Source of the DNA: Microbacterium sp.
GTDB taxonomy: Bacteria; Actinomycetota; Actinomycetes; Actinomycetales; Microbacteriaceae
Direction: 5' to 3'
Assembly: GCF_031178445.1 (NCBI RefSeq)
Contig: NZ_JAPSIY010000009.1
Span: forward strand, 62,001 to 126,000
DNA length: 64,000 nt
Both the position numbers and the translations under genes were made by a program. Shown in pieces: positions 1 to 8,983 of the stretch. Position 1 is the stretch's first letter. Every line of letters starts with the position of its first letter. Under the pieces are notes generated by a model that saw only the letters and a list, made by a program, of their open reading frames with translations, did not search any database and was not told the DNA's origin.

Positions 1-18
1 ACGCCGTTCGGGGCGTGA
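1..18 (+). CDS. 3' end of an upstream gene, probably the partner sugar ABC permease
   Basis: Five sense codons (T-P-F-G-A) are followed by a TGA at 16-18, in the same orientation as the permease that starts 4 nt later. In carbohydrate ABC operons a MalF-type permease usually lies just before the MalG-type one, so this is probably its C-terminus. The identity is inferred from position only. Confidence 0.4.
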   Translation, partial: TPFGA

Positions 19-22
19 GCCC

Positions 23-856
23 ATGACGGCAGGCGGGCGCGTGCGCCTCTTCGTCGGCCACGTGTTCGTCTACGTCGCCGCGGCGCTGTTCATGCTGCCC
101 CTTGTCTACGCCTTCTTCTCGGCCCTCAAGCCGAACGGCGACATGTTCGCGATGCCGCCGAGCCTGTTCGGCTCGGAGATCCGATGGTCCAACTTCGCGG
201 AGGTGTTCGCGTTCGGCCCGTTCTGGACCTACATCGGCAACTCGATCTTCACCTCTGTCGCCGGAACCATCGTGGTGCTCATCGTCTCGACGACCGCGGG
301 GTACGCCTTCGGCCGGCTGCGTTGGAAGGGCAGAGACGCGGTGTTCGTGCTCTTCCTGGCCACGCTCATGGTGCCCGCTGAGGTTCTCGTGATCCCGATG
401 TTCCAGGTGATGCAGTGGTTCGGATGGGTCGACACCTACCAGGCGCTGATCTTCCCGTTCGCGTTCACCGCCTTCGGAACCTTCCTCATGCGGCAGTTCT
501 TCCGCGGCATCCCCTACGAGCTCGAGGAAGCAGCCCGCGTCGACGGGGCGGGTCCCGTGCGCAGCTTCCTGCAGATCATTCTGCCGCTGTCGACCTCGGC
601 GGTCGCAGTGTTGGCCGTGTTCACCTTCCTGTCGTTCTGGAACAGCTACCTGTGGCCGCTGATCGTGACGGTCGATTACAACGCTCATGGCACGCTGCCG
701 GTGGGTCTGGCGAGTTTCTCGGGCCTCACCGGGACCCGCTGGGACCTTCAGATGGCGGCATCCATCATCTCGATGATCCCGACCACCATCCTCGTGATCG
801 CGCTGCAGAAGCATCTCGTCAAGGGCATCGCAATGGCCGGACTCGGTGGGCGCTGA
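23..856 (+). CDS. Carbohydrate ABC transporter permease, MalG type
   Basis: This 277-residue inner-membrane subunit belongs to a binding-protein-dependent sugar importer. Hydrophobic segments lie near residues 12-33, 72-94, 106-126, 138-157, 192-212 and 245-262, as expected for the six helices of the MalG (CUT1) family. The EAA loop that contacts the ATPase is clear at residues 168-177 (EEAARVDGAG), followed by LPLS. Length is normal for the family. It is followed by a ROK kinase, an M81 peptidase and a fucosidase on the same strand, so the imported substrate is probably a fucosylated or related oligosaccharide. The exact substrate cannot be read from the sequence. Confidence 0.93.
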   Translation: MTAGGRVRLFVGHVFVYVAAALFMLPLVYAFFSALKPNGDMFAMPPSLFGSEIRWSNFAEVFAFGPFWTYIGNSIFTSVAGTIVVLIVSTTAGYAFGRLRWKGRDAVFVLFLATLMVPAEVLVIPMFQVMQWFGWVDTYQALIFPFAFTAFGTFLMRQFFRGIPYELEEAARVDGAGPVRSFLQIILPLSTSAVAVLAVFTFLSFWNSYLWPLIVTVDYNAHGTLPVGLASFSGLTGTRWDLQMAASIISMIPTTILVIALQKHLVKGIAMAGLGGR

Positions 857-887
857 ATCCGTGGATGAGCGACACGAGGCACAGCCG

Positions 888-1808
888 ATGTCGATCCCGG
901 CCTTCGCCGGGATCGACATCGGAGGGACGAAGATCTCGGCCCTCATCGTCGATGACGCCGGCGGCGTCCTCGCCAGGGGCGGCGTCCCGGCGCCGGTGCG
1001 CGAGGGCGGGGATGCAGTCGCCGACGCGGCGTCGGCCCTCGTGCACGAGCTCGCGTCGGCGGCCGGGGCCGGCATCCGCGCCGCCGGCGTCGGAGCGGCG
1101 GGTGTGATCGACCACGAGACCGGGGCGATCCGCGCGGCGTCGGCCACCTTCGTCGGATGGGCGGGATTCCCGCTCGCGAGGGCGCTCTCAGAGCGCCTCG
1201 GCGCGCCCGTCGGCATCGAGAACGACGTCAACGCCTTCCTTCTCGGTGAAGCCGCAGGCGCCGGGGCCCGTGGCGATGTGCTCGGGGTCATGCTCGGCAC
1301 GGGCGTAGGGGGAGCCGTGATCATCGACGGCGAACTGCGGCGAGGACCGCACGGCGCGGCCGGCGAGATCGGCCATACGCCCGGCTACAGCGACATCGTC
1401 TGCACGTGCGGTCAGACCGGCCATCTCGAGACGCTCGCCTCCGGGACATCCATCGGGCTGCGCTATGCCGAGCGCAGCGGCGGGCACATCGGCGGAGCCC
1501 GGCAGGTCGCCGAGCGCGCCCGACAGGGCGATGCCGACGCCATCGCCGTGTTCCGCCACGCGGGTCATGCGCTCGGGCTGGCCTGCGCGAGCGCGGCGAC
1601 CCTGCTCGACCTGCCGCTCGCGATCGTGGGCGGAGGAGTGGCCGAGGCCTGGGACCTGCTCACACCCGGCATCGACGCGGCCCTGCGCACGGATGCTCCG
1701 GTGTCGGGAATCCCGCTCGAGATCCTCCCCGCTCGGCTCGGCGGCGACGCCGTCGCCCTCGGTGCCATCGAGACCGCACGAAGCGCGGCTCTGGCTTTTT
1801 CATTCTGA
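888..1808 (+). CDS. ROK family sugar kinase or regulator-like protein
   Basis: This 306-residue protein has the ROK phosphate-1 motif DIGGTK at residues 10-15, the LGTGVGGAVIIDG sugar-binding segment near residue 140, and the zinc-type motif CTCGQTGHLE near residue 170. There is no N-terminal winged helix, so it is more likely a kinase (glucose, N-acetylhexosamine or similar) than a repressor. The usual CxCGxxGCxE signature has His in place of the third Cys. The ATG at 888 has GAGG about 9 nt upstream; the in-frame starts at 846 and 861 overlap or crowd the permease stop and have no ribosome site. It would phosphorylate the sugar brought in by the preceding transporter. Confidence 0.88.
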   Translation: MSIPAFAGIDIGGTKISALIVDDAGGVLARGGVPAPVREGGDAVADAASALVHELASAAGAGIRAAGVGAAGVIDHETGAIRAASATFVGWAGFPLARALSERLGAPVGIENDVNAFLLGEAAGAGARGDVLGVMLGTGVGGAVIIDGELRRGPHGAAGEIGHTPGYSDIVCTCGQTGHLETLASGTSIGLRYAERSGGHIGGARQVAERARQGDADAIAVFRHAGHALGLACASAATLLDLPLAIVGGGVAEAWDLLTPGIDAALRTDAPVSGIPLEILPARLGGDAVALGAIETARSAALAFSF

Positions 1809-1829
1809 CCATCCTCGAAAGGAGCGATT

Positions 1830-3398
1830 GTGACCGCACGCCCCGAAGCCAGCGAGATCTGGATGGGCGCCCTGCCGCCCGTCGCCGAAGGCGGCCTCAG
1901 CCGGCCGCGAATCGGCATCGCCGGTATCTCGATCGAATCCAGCACGTTCTCCCCGCATGTGTCCGGCGATGAGGCGTTCACGATCCGAACCGGAGCCGAC
2001 CTGATCGGCTACTATCCCTTCCTCGACGCCGGCCGCGAGCTGCGTGAAGCGGCGGAGTGGGTGCCGCTCTATCACGGTCGTTCGCTGCCCGGCGGCGCTG
2101 TCGCGCCCGAGACTTACGACCGCATGAAGCGGGCGATCCTCGAGTCGATCCGCGAGCAGGGCCCCTTCGACGGATTCTTCTTCGACATCCACGGCGCGAT
2201 GAGCGTGATCGGAATGCAGGACGCGGAGGGCGATCTCGCCTCTGCGGTACGCGCAGCGCTCGGACCCGACACGCTCGTGTCGACCTCGATGGACCTGCAC
2301 GGCAACGTCTCGGAGGTGCTGCGCGATGAGGTCGACCTGCTCACCTGCTACCGGATGGCGCCCCACGAGGACTGGCTCAACACGAAGGAGCGGGCTGTCT
2401 GGAACCTCCTCGCCCGGCTGCGTGGCGAGCACGGCGCCGACCCGCTGCGTCGTCGTCCCCTCAAGGCCTGGGTCCCGGTTCCGGTGCTGCTGCCGGGGGA
2501 GAAGACCTCGACACGGCTGGAACCCGCGCAGGGCATCTACGCGGAACTGCCGGGGATCGAGGCGATGCACGGCGTCGTCGACGCGTCGGTGTGGATCGGA
2601 TACGCCTGGGCGGACGAGCCGCGCTGCCAGGCCTACGTGGTGGTCATGGGCGACGACGAGGAGCTCATCGCTCGCGAAGCCGAACGCGTGGCCAGAATGT
2701 TCTGGGCGGCCCGCGAGGACTTCGCCTTCGTCGCGCCGACAGCCGATCTCGACGGCGCGCTGCAGAATGCGATGGCGCCGGGGGCGGCGCGTCCGTATAT
2801 GATCTCGGACTCCGGCGACAACCCGACGGCAGGGGGCGCCGGCGATGTCACCTGGACGCTGGCGCAGCTGCTCGCCACTCCCGAGCTCGTCGATGGCAGC
2901 CGTACCACGATCGTCGCGTCGATCTTCGACGCGAGCGCCGTCGCCACCGCGCGAACGGCAGGCGTTGGCACCCGCGTCACGCTCACCGCCGGTGCACGCG
3001 TCGACGACGGTCCGCACGGACCCGTCGAGATCACCGGTGAGGTCTTCTCGATCACCGACGGGGATCCGGATGCGGGAACCCAGGCCGTGATCGCAGTCGG
3101 GGGACTGCACGCGATCATCACAGAGCGCCGCAAGCCCTTCCACCACCTCGACGACTTCAGGATGCTGGGTCTCGACCCGGAAGCCGCCGACATCGTCGTC
3201 GTGAAGATCGGCTACCTCGAGCCGGAATTGTACGAGCTCGCGGCGGACTGGACGCTGGCGCTGACACCCGGTGGAGTGGATCAGGACCTGCTCCGACTCG
3301 GCCACCACCGGCTCGCTCCAGGGGTCTTCCCGTTCGACACCGGCGGGACACCCGCTCTCACCGCGCACGTGAGCCGACGGGAGGAGGTCTCCGCATGA
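1830..3398 (+). CDS. M81 family metallopeptidase (MlrC-like)
   Basis: This 522-residue protein matches the MlrC/M81 family, named after the microcystinase MlrC and made of an N-terminal metal-binding domain plus an MlrC C-terminal domain. Visible family landmarks include SIESSTFSP near residue 36, FFDIHGAMS near residue 117, SMDLHGN near residue 152, and DSGDNPTAGGAGD near residue 329. Translation starts at GTG 1830, preceded by GAAAGGAG. The stop overlaps the fucosidase start (ATGA), which indicates translational coupling. Members are cytoplasmic zinc hydrolases; the physiological substrate in sugar clusters is not established. It may cleave an amide or lactam in a glycoconjugate, which is inference. 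Confidence 0.88.
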   Translation: MTARPEASEIWMGALPPVAEGGLSRPRIGIAGISIESSTFSPHVSGDEAFTIRTGADLIGYYPFLDAGRELREAAEWVPLYHGRSLPGGAVAPETYDRMKRAILESIREQGPFDGFFFDIHGAMSVIGMQDAEGDLASAVRAALGPDTLVSTSMDLHGNVSEVLRDEVDLLTCYRMAPHEDWLNTKERAVWNLLARLRGEHGADPLRRRPLKAWVPVPVLLPGEKTSTRLEPAQGIYAELPGIEAMHGVVDASVWIGYAWADEPRCQAYVVVMGDDEELIAREAERVARMFWAAREDFAFVAPTADLDGALQNAMAPGAARPYMISDSGDNPTAGGAGDVTWTLAQLLATPELVDGSRTTIVASIFDASAVATARTAGVGTRVTLTAGARVDDGPHGPVEITGEVFSITDGDPDAGTQAVIAVGGLHAIITERRKPFHHLDDFRMLGLDPEAADIVVVKIGYLEPELYELAADWTLALTPGGVDQDLLRLGHHRLAPGVFPFDTGGTPALTAHVSRREEVSA

Positions 3399-4744
3399 TG
3401 AACTTCGAGAAGCGCACAGGGCCCGATTTCGGCTCCGCCGCACCGGTCTATCCCACGCAGGGGGTGCCCGACTGGTATCGGGACGCCAAGCTCGGCTTCT
3501 TCGTGCACTGGGGTCTGTACTCCGTGCCGGCGTGGGCGGTGCAGCACGGTGAGGGCGTGAACATCCCGACCGAGGACGCCTACGCCTGGCACCAGTACGC
3601 TGAGTGGTACGGCAACACGGTGCGGATCGCGGGCAGCCCGACGTGGCAGCGTCACCAGGAGCTGTACGGCCCCGGCACCTCGTATGAGGATCTCGCGGAT
3701 CTGTGGGACGCGTCGTCGTTCGACGCCGAGTCCTTCGTCGGCGAGCTCGTCGGCGCAGGGGCGAAGTACATCGTGCCGACCACGAAGCACCACGAGGGCT
3801 TCTGCCTGTGGGGCACGCGGACCACCGGCTTCAACTCGGTGATGCGTGGGCCACGGCGCGATCTGATCGGCGAGTTCCACGCCGCCACCCGCCGCGCTGG
3901 GGCGCGCTTCGGCGTGTACTACTCGGGGGCGCTGGACTGGCACGTCGGCGACTTCCCTCCGATCGAATCCGACACGGACCTGTTCCGATTCCGACGCAAC
4001 GACGCCCAGTTCGCCCGCTACTCGGCCGCCCAGCTCGAAGAGCTGGTGGAGCGGTTCGCTCCCGACCTGCTGTGGAACGACATCGAGTGGCCCGACGGCG
4101 GCAAGGGAAGCCACGAGTACGGCGTCGCCGCCCTGCTGAAGAGGTACTTCGATTCCGTGCCCGACGGCGTCGTGAACGACCGCTGGGGTGTGCCGTATCA
4201 CGGCTTCCTCACCCGTGAGTACACGGACATCCCCGACATCCTCGAGGAACCGTGGGAGTCGACGCGCGGCCTCGGCTACTCGTTCGGCTACAACCAGGCG
4301 GAGGATGAACGTCACTCCCTGTCGGGCGCCGCGCTGATCCGGATGCTGGTGGACGTCGTCTCCAAGAACGGCAACCTGCTGATCAACGTCGGACCGGCGG
4401 CCGACGGATCGATCCCGGAACTGCAGCGCGCAGCCATGCGCGAGCTCGGCGAGTGGTTGCGAGCCAACGGCTCGGCGATCTACGGGACGCGTCCGTGGGT
4501 GCGTTTCGGCGAGGAGAGCGGTGCGCCGCGGCGCTACACGCGATCGGCTGCGGGGGTGCACCTGCATCTGCTGGATCCTGCCGTCGGGGAGGCGGCTCTA
4601 CCGGCGGAGTTCGGCGATGCCGAGCTGCGATGGATGGACGGTTCGAGCGCGACAATCGCGGAGGCGTCCGGCATCCGCACTGTTACCGTGCCGGAAGCGC
4701 TGCGCTCCGAACCTGTCGCGGTGCTCACAGCGACGGGTGTGTGA
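3395..4744 (+). CDS. Alpha-L-fucosidase, GH29
   Basis: This 449-residue cytoplasmic-looking enzyme has no signal peptide and would hydrolyse alpha-L-fucosides. The GH29 core is recognisable: FFVHWGLYSVPAWA near residue 36, KHHEGFCLW near residue 130, and DLLWNDIEWPDGG near residue 228, where the first Asp after Trp fits the catalytic nucleophile. The gene starts at an ATGATG that overlaps the M81 stop, with GGGAGGAGG upstream. The lack of an export signal fits a system that imports short fucosylated glycans and splits them inside the cell. It is the last gene of the operon, ahead of a strong terminator. Confidence 0.94.
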   Translation: MMNFEKRTGPDFGSAAPVYPTQGVPDWYRDAKLGFFVHWGLYSVPAWAVQHGEGVNIPTEDAYAWHQYAEWYGNTVRIAGSPTWQRHQELYGPGTSYEDLADLWDASSFDAESFVGELVGAGAKYIVPTTKHHEGFCLWGTRTTGFNSVMRGPRRDLIGEFHAATRRAGARFGVYYSGALDWHVGDFPPIESDTDLFRFRRNDAQFARYSAAQLEELVERFAPDLLWNDIEWPDGGKGSHEYGVAALLKRYFDSVPDGVVNDRWGVPYHGFLTREYTDIPDILEEPWESTRGLGYSFGYNQAEDERHSLSGAALIRMLVDVVSKNGNLLINVGPAADGSIPELQRAAMRELGEWLRANGSAIYGTRPWVRFGEESGAPRRYTRSAAGVHLHLLDPAVGEAALPAEFGDAELRWMDGSSATIAEASGIRTVTVPEALRSEPVAVLTATGV

Positions 4745-4763
4745 AACAGCGCTGCAGGACGCA

Positions 4764-4796
4764 GAGAGGCCCGGCGCCGTGTGCGCCGGGCCTCTC
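4764..4796. terminator. Bidirectional intrinsic terminator after the fucosidase
   Basis: A perfect 14-bp inverted repeat (GAGAGGCCCGGCGC and its complement) encloses a 5-nt loop, in the gap between two convergent genes. There is little T tract, as is usual in high-GC actinobacteria. Confidence 0.8.
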
Positions 4797-4810
4797 CGCG
4801 TCCGCGATTC

Positions 4811-5731
4811 TCACTCCGCGGGCGCGTCCTCGATCGCGGGCGGCGCGTCTGCGGAGTCAGCCCACTCCGGTGCGGGAAGCGGTGTGTCGACCTGCCCGGC
4901 CTGGATCGCACGCAGCGCCTCGGTGATCTCCTCGTCGTTCTCCGGTACGGCGAGCCCGCACGCGCGCATCTCCGAGGCGAACTTCAGCGTCAGGCGGATC
5001 TTGCCGGCCTCGACCGCCTCGGCCGTCGTGCCGACCCGCTTCTCGCTGCCGGTCTGGATGTCGGAGACCTCATCGCACACGTGGTAGACCGAACCGCCGT
5101 CGACCCACACCACCTCGTCCTTGCCGAGCAACTGGATGACGGCCGACTGGTCGGCGGTGTACTGCTCGACGGACGGCGGATCGAAGTCGATGCCGAGCAC
5201 GAGGGCGAGTGCGGCGAGCACGATTCCGACGACGCCGGCCGTCGCCTTCTGCCCCTTGTCCATGTCCTTGTTCAGGAAGATGAGGACGATCAGAGGCACG
5301 AAGGCGATGATGGCGATGATCGCGCCGAGCTGGTTCTGCACGAAGAAGCGCACCTTGTCCGATCTGCGGGCTGGATCGAGGCGGTTCGCCTTCTTCCAGA
5401 GGATCGAACCCGTTATCGACAGCGCGGCGATCACGACGAGCAGGACCAGCAGTGTGATGAACGCCCACTGCGGGAAGGTCGAGGAGGCCACCTGTTCCTC
5501 CAGGAGACCGGTCTCGGGGTCGCGTCGCAGTCCGCCCTCCGTGGTGACGACCCGCTGCCGGAGCAGCCAGAAGATGGCGACCGCCTCCGCCGCGATCGCG
5601 ACGGCCCACAGGACGGCGGCGATCCAGCGGAATGTGGTCGCCTTCCTCTTCGACTCCCCGGTCGGCGCCCATTCCCGCCTACCGGCCGCGTTCTCGGCCG
5701 GTCCGTCAACCTGCCTGCTGTTCTCTGCCAC
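4811..5731 (-). CDS. Uncharacterised four-helix membrane protein
   Basis: With a GTG start at 5731 the protein has 306 residues. A hydrophilic N-terminus is followed by four hydrophobic segments (around residues 35-58, 85-110, 130-150 and 160-178) and a C-terminal soluble domain of about 120 residues with a DGGSVYHVCDEVSD segment. The longer ATG start at 5767 lies inside a -10-like TATGCT, whereas 5731 has GGGAGG 9 nt upstream, so 5731 is preferred. No enzyme family is recognised. It stands alone between the fucosidase terminator and the permease operon and looks like a conserved Microbacteriaceae membrane protein. Confidence 0.75.
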   Translation of the reverse strand: MAENSRQVDGPAENAAGRREWAPTGESKRKATTFRWIAAVLWAVAIAAEAVAIFWLLRQRVVTTEGGLRRDPETGLLEEQVASSTFPQWAFITLLVLLVVIAALSITGSILWKKANRLDPARRSDKVRFFVQNQLGAIIAIIAFVPLIVLIFLNKDMDKGQKATAGVVGIVLAALALVLGIDFDPPSVEQYTADQSAVIQLLGKDEVVWVDGGSVYHVCDEVSDIQTGSEKRVGTTAEAVEAGKIRLTLKFASEMRACGLAVPENDEEITEALRAIQAGQVDTPLPAPEWADSADAPPAIEDAPAE

Positions 5732-5799
5732 GTCCGTGTCCCTCCCGTGTGGTTCCGCCCTGAGCATAGTGGAACGGGGGTGCGGCGCCGCGGTGCGAT

Positions 5800-7194
5800 T
5801 CAGACTCCTGTCCGCTCCTCACGCTCGACGTCGAGGGGCCCGGTGAGCGCGGGCGGCGCGGCGCGGAAGAGTCGCGTCCGCCACAGCAGGTAGACGAACC
5901 CGACGGCGGTCCAGATCGCGCCGATGAGCATGGCGCTCGGTTCCAGGCTGAACCACAGCACGACGTTGACGATCGCGCCGATCGCCGGCACGACGACCCA
6001 CCCGATGATGCTCTTCGCCGCACTGTCGCGCCGGAACCGCAGCCACGTCGCGATCACCGAAAGGTTCACGAAAGTGAAGGCGACGAAGGCGCCGAAGTTG
6101 ATCAGTGAGGCGGCCTGGAAGAGGTCGAGGAACACGGCGGTGGCGGCGAGCACCCCGATGAGGATCAGGTTCGCGGAAGGGACTCCCTTGGCGTTCAGCC
6201 TGGCGAACACCTTCCGCGGCAGCACCTCGTCGCGGCCCATGGCATACAGCAGCCGGGCCGCTGACATCTGCTGGGTGATGCCGCATCCGAGAACGGCGAC
6301 CATGTAGCCACCGATGAACAGCGCCTGGAACAGCGCGCCGCCGATGTATCTGGCCATCTCGGGCGAGGCGCCGACGATGTCGCCCACCAGGCTGACATCC
6401 GGGAACAGCACCTGCATGACGTAGGTGACCGAGACGAAGAACACGCCGGCCGCCGCCACGATGAGGAAGATCGCGCGGGGGATGTCGCGCCGGGGGTTGC
6501 GCGCCTCCTCCGACAAGGTCGTCACGGCGTCGAAACCGAGGAAGGACAGCGCCAGGATGGCCGCACCGGAGGCGACACCGCTGAACTGCTCGGGGGCGGC
6601 GAGGAACGGTGTGAAGGAGAAGGCGGCGCCGTTCGCCCCATCGGCGATGTTCTTCACGGTGAGCACGACGAAGGCGACGGCTGTGACGATCTGGATGACG
6701 ACCAGGGCCGTGTTCACTTGAGCGGCCAGTCGGACACCGGCCAGGTTGATGCCCGTGCAGATGACGATGGTGCCGATGATCCACACCCATGCCGGGATCT
6801 CGGGGAATGCGACCGTCATGTAGATGGACGACAGCAGCGCGTTGATCATCGGCAGCAGCAGGTAGTCGAGCGTGGCGGCCCAGCCGACCACGAACCCCAC
6901 ATGCGGATTGATCGACTCGCGGGTGTAGGTGTAGGCGGAGCCGGCTCGCGGGTAGACGCGCACCATTCTGCTGTAGGCCCACGCAGTGATCGCCACCGCG
7001 ACGAAGATCAGCAGATACGAGAGCGGGACATGTCCCTCCGACACCTGGGCGACGATTCCGAACGTGTCGAAGACCGCCATCGGCGCCATGTACGCCAGGC
7101 CCAGGAAGACGATCTGGGGCAGCGACAGCGAGCGCCGCAGGGCGTGGGTCGCTTCCGGCGCGGCCCCGGTGCGGGAGATCGGGGTGGTGGACAT
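5800..7194 (-). CDS. APC superfamily amino acid or amine permease
   Basis: This 464-residue protein has about 12 hydrophobic segments and the opening APC signature LPQIVFLGLAYMAPMAVFDTFG near residues 24-45, as well as VYPRAGSAYTYTRES near residue 80 and FLGFDAVTTLSEEARNPRRDIPRA near residue 222. It imports an amino acid, polyamine or related amine by cation symport. The ATG overlaps the stop of the upstream amidohydrolase by one base (TGATG), so the two are co-translated and the permease probably supplies the hydrolase with its substrate. The exact substrate is unknown. Confidence 0.92.
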   Translation of the reverse strand: MSTTPISRTGAAPEATHALRRSLSLPQIVFLGLAYMAPMAVFDTFGIVAQVSEGHVPLSYLLIFVAVAITAWAYSRMVRVYPRAGSAYTYTRESINPHVGFVVGWAATLDYLLLPMINALLSSIYMTVAFPEIPAWVWIIGTIVICTGINLAGVRLAAQVNTALVVIQIVTAVAFVVLTVKNIADGANGAAFSFTPFLAAPEQFSGVASGAAILALSFLGFDAVTTLSEEARNPRRDIPRAIFLIVAAAGVFFVSVTYVMQVLFPDVSLVGDIVGASPEMARYIGGALFQALFIGGYMVAVLGCGITQQMSAARLLYAMGRDEVLPRKVFARLNAKGVPSANLILIGVLAATAVFLDLFQAASLINFGAFVAFTFVNLSVIATWLRFRRDSAAKSIIGWVVVPAIGAIVNVVLWFSLEPSAMLIGAIWTAVGFVYLLWRTRLFRAAPPALTGPLDVEREERTGV

Positions 7195-8903
7195 CAGTGG
7201 ATCCTTTCTCCGACGACGTCGGCGGAGCAGTGCGGCGAGGTCTCGCCTGGGTGGGACAGAGCGGGGTGGGGTAGGGGGGCGGCAGGCGCGCGATCGGCGT
7301 CGTGCACGACCTCACCCGCGACGACCGTCAGGACGGCGTGCTGATCGAGCAGACCGGCGGGGTCGGCCTCGTGGTCGTAGAGGTTGTCGCTCCACGCGAC
7401 GACATCCGCGGCGGCACCGACACGGAGCATCCCCAGTTCGTCCTCGGCGTGCCAGGCCCAGGCGCCTTCGCGGGTGTACCCGCGAAGCGCATCATCGAGG
7501 CCGATGCGTTCAGCAGGGGTCCAGGCTCCCGTGCCGTCGAGTCCGGCGCGCGTGAGAGCCGAGTACACCCCGACCAGCGGATCCATCTCGCCGACCTGCC
7601 AGTCGCTGGACAGGGCGACGTGCGCGCCCGATGCCATCAGAGAACGGATGCGCCAGGCGCGATCCCAGCGATGCTCGCCGATGTTCTGCATCCAGGTGCC
7701 TGCGACGAGATCCGGGGAGCAATGTCGCGGCTGCATCGCGGCGGTCACGCCGAGCGCGGCGAAACGCGGCAGATCGGCGGGATCCAGACATTCCACGTGC
7801 ACGATGCCGTGGCGCCTGTCGCGCGTTCGGTTGGTGCGTGCCGCGTGCTCGATGGCGTCGAGGGCGAGGCGGATGCCGCCGTCGCCGGTCGCGTGCGTGT
7901 GGGTCTGGAAACCCATCGCGTCGAGCTCGGTGACGATGCGCGTGAGCTCGCCGATGGCCGCGCTGGGGTGTCCGCGGTGACCCGGCCTGTTCGCGTAGTC
8001 GTCGAGCATCCAGGCCGTGTGGGGCTCGATGACGTCATCGGCGTACAGCTTCAGTGGTCCGAACCGCAGCAGCGGGTCGTCGGGGGCGGAGTCGACCGCC
8101 TCGCGGAGACGCGTGCGGAACGCGGCATCCGCGTCGACCGGGTGGAACAGCGCTGCGATCACACGAGAGCTGAGCCGCCCTTCGCGGCGGGCACGCAGCA
8201 TGAGGTCCGTCTCCGCGAGCGGCACCTGCGGCTCGACCGCCGTCGTGATCCCCCCCGCGGTCGCCATGCGCAGGCTGGACAGCATCCGCCGGTACCGCCG
8301 CTCGGGGGAGTACAGCGGGATGTCACGGCGGATGGCGGCGAGCCCTGCGGTCGTCATCGCCCTGGTGTAGAAGTCGGTCACCCAGCCGGTGGCTCGACCG
8401 TCGCGATCGCGTTCAGGGTTGCCCCACGGGATCGTGCCGCCGTCGGCGATGCCGAGCACCCGGAGCGCGGCGTCGTTGAGCCATACCGAGTGCTGGTCGT
8501 ACGTCGTCACGAACACGGGGCGGTCGGTGATCCCGGCGAGGTCGCCGGCGTCCGGCCGCCGGTCGTGGACGACCGAGTAGGCGGCGTTCTCGCCGCAGAC
8601 CCACTCGAGGTCGGGGCGTGCGCCCGCCAGTGCGGAGAGGCGACGGCGCACCTCGGCGAGCGTCTCCGCCCCCTCCAGGCTCACCGCGTCCTCGTCGAAG
8701 CCGAGCAGCAGATGGTTATGGCTGTCGATGATGCCAGGGGTGATGAGGCGGCCGTCCAGCCCGCGGGTCTCCTTCGCGGTCGGCGCCTCCGCGGCGGATC
8801 CGACGTAGCTGATGCGGCCAGCCGTGATGCCGATGGCCTCCGCCCAGGGCTGGTTGGGATCGAAGGTGCGCACCACGGCATCGGTCAGCAGCAGGTCTGT
8901 CAT
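7194..8903 (-). CDS. Amidohydrolase, YtcJ-like (amidohydrolase_3)
   Basis: This 569-residue metal-dependent hydrolase has the N-terminal beta-sandwich strand, then the metal site DSHNHLL near residue 60, LKLYADDVIEPHTA near residue 287, HTHATGDGG near residue 336, a His in HVECLDP near residue 371 and the catalytic Asp in SSDWQVGE near residue 432. Length and motif order fit the YtcJ family, whose members cleave N-acyl or cyclic amide bonds. GAGGAAG lies 6 nt before the ATG. Transcription is probably repressed by the divergent TetR protein through the palindrome at 8924-8941. Confidence 0.9.
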   Translation of the reverse strand: MTDLLLTDAVVRTFDPNQPWAEAIGITAGRISYVGSAAEAPTAKETRGLDGRLITPGIIDSHNHLLLGFDEDAVSLEGAETLAEVRRRLSALAGARPDLEWVCGENAAYSVVHDRRPDAGDLAGITDRPVFVTTYDQHSVWLNDAALRVLGIADGGTIPWGNPERDRDGRATGWVTDFYTRAMTTAGLAAIRRDIPLYSPERRYRRMLSSLRMATAGGITTAVEPQVPLAETDLMLRARREGRLSSRVIAALFHPVDADAAFRTRLREAVDSAPDDPLLRFGPLKLYADDVIEPHTAWMLDDYANRPGHRGHPSAAIGELTRIVTELDAMGFQTHTHATGDGGIRLALDAIEHAARTNRTRDRRHGIVHVECLDPADLPRFAALGVTAAMQPRHCSPDLVAGTWMQNIGEHRWDRAWRIRSLMASGAHVALSSDWQVGEMDPLVGVYSALTRAGLDGTGAWTPAERIGLDDALRGYTREGAWAWHAEDELGMLRVGAAADVVAWSDNLYDHEADPAGLLDQHAVLTVVAGEVVHDADRAPAAPLPHPALSHPGETSPHCSADVVGERIH

Positions 8904-8923
8904 GTGTTCTTCCTCGAATGTTT

Positions 8924-8941
8924 TTTGACGCCAACGTCAAA
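8924..8941. promoter_or_regulatory. TetR-type operator between the amidohydrolase and its regulator
   Basis: The perfect inverted repeat TTTGACG-CCAA-CGTCAAA sits in the 80-bp divergent gap. Each arm holds a TTGACG that can also serve as a -35 box, so a bound repressor would block transcription both ways. Confidence 0.7.
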
Positions 8942-8983
8942 GAATGGATCGAGTGTGGCATTCATTCGCGGTAGTGTCAAGGA

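Noticed and set aside
1800..3443. A 547-codon open frame antisense to the M81 gene
   Set aside because: Its composition is Arg/Val/Asp-rich shadow sequence, and the sense frame has clear family motifs.
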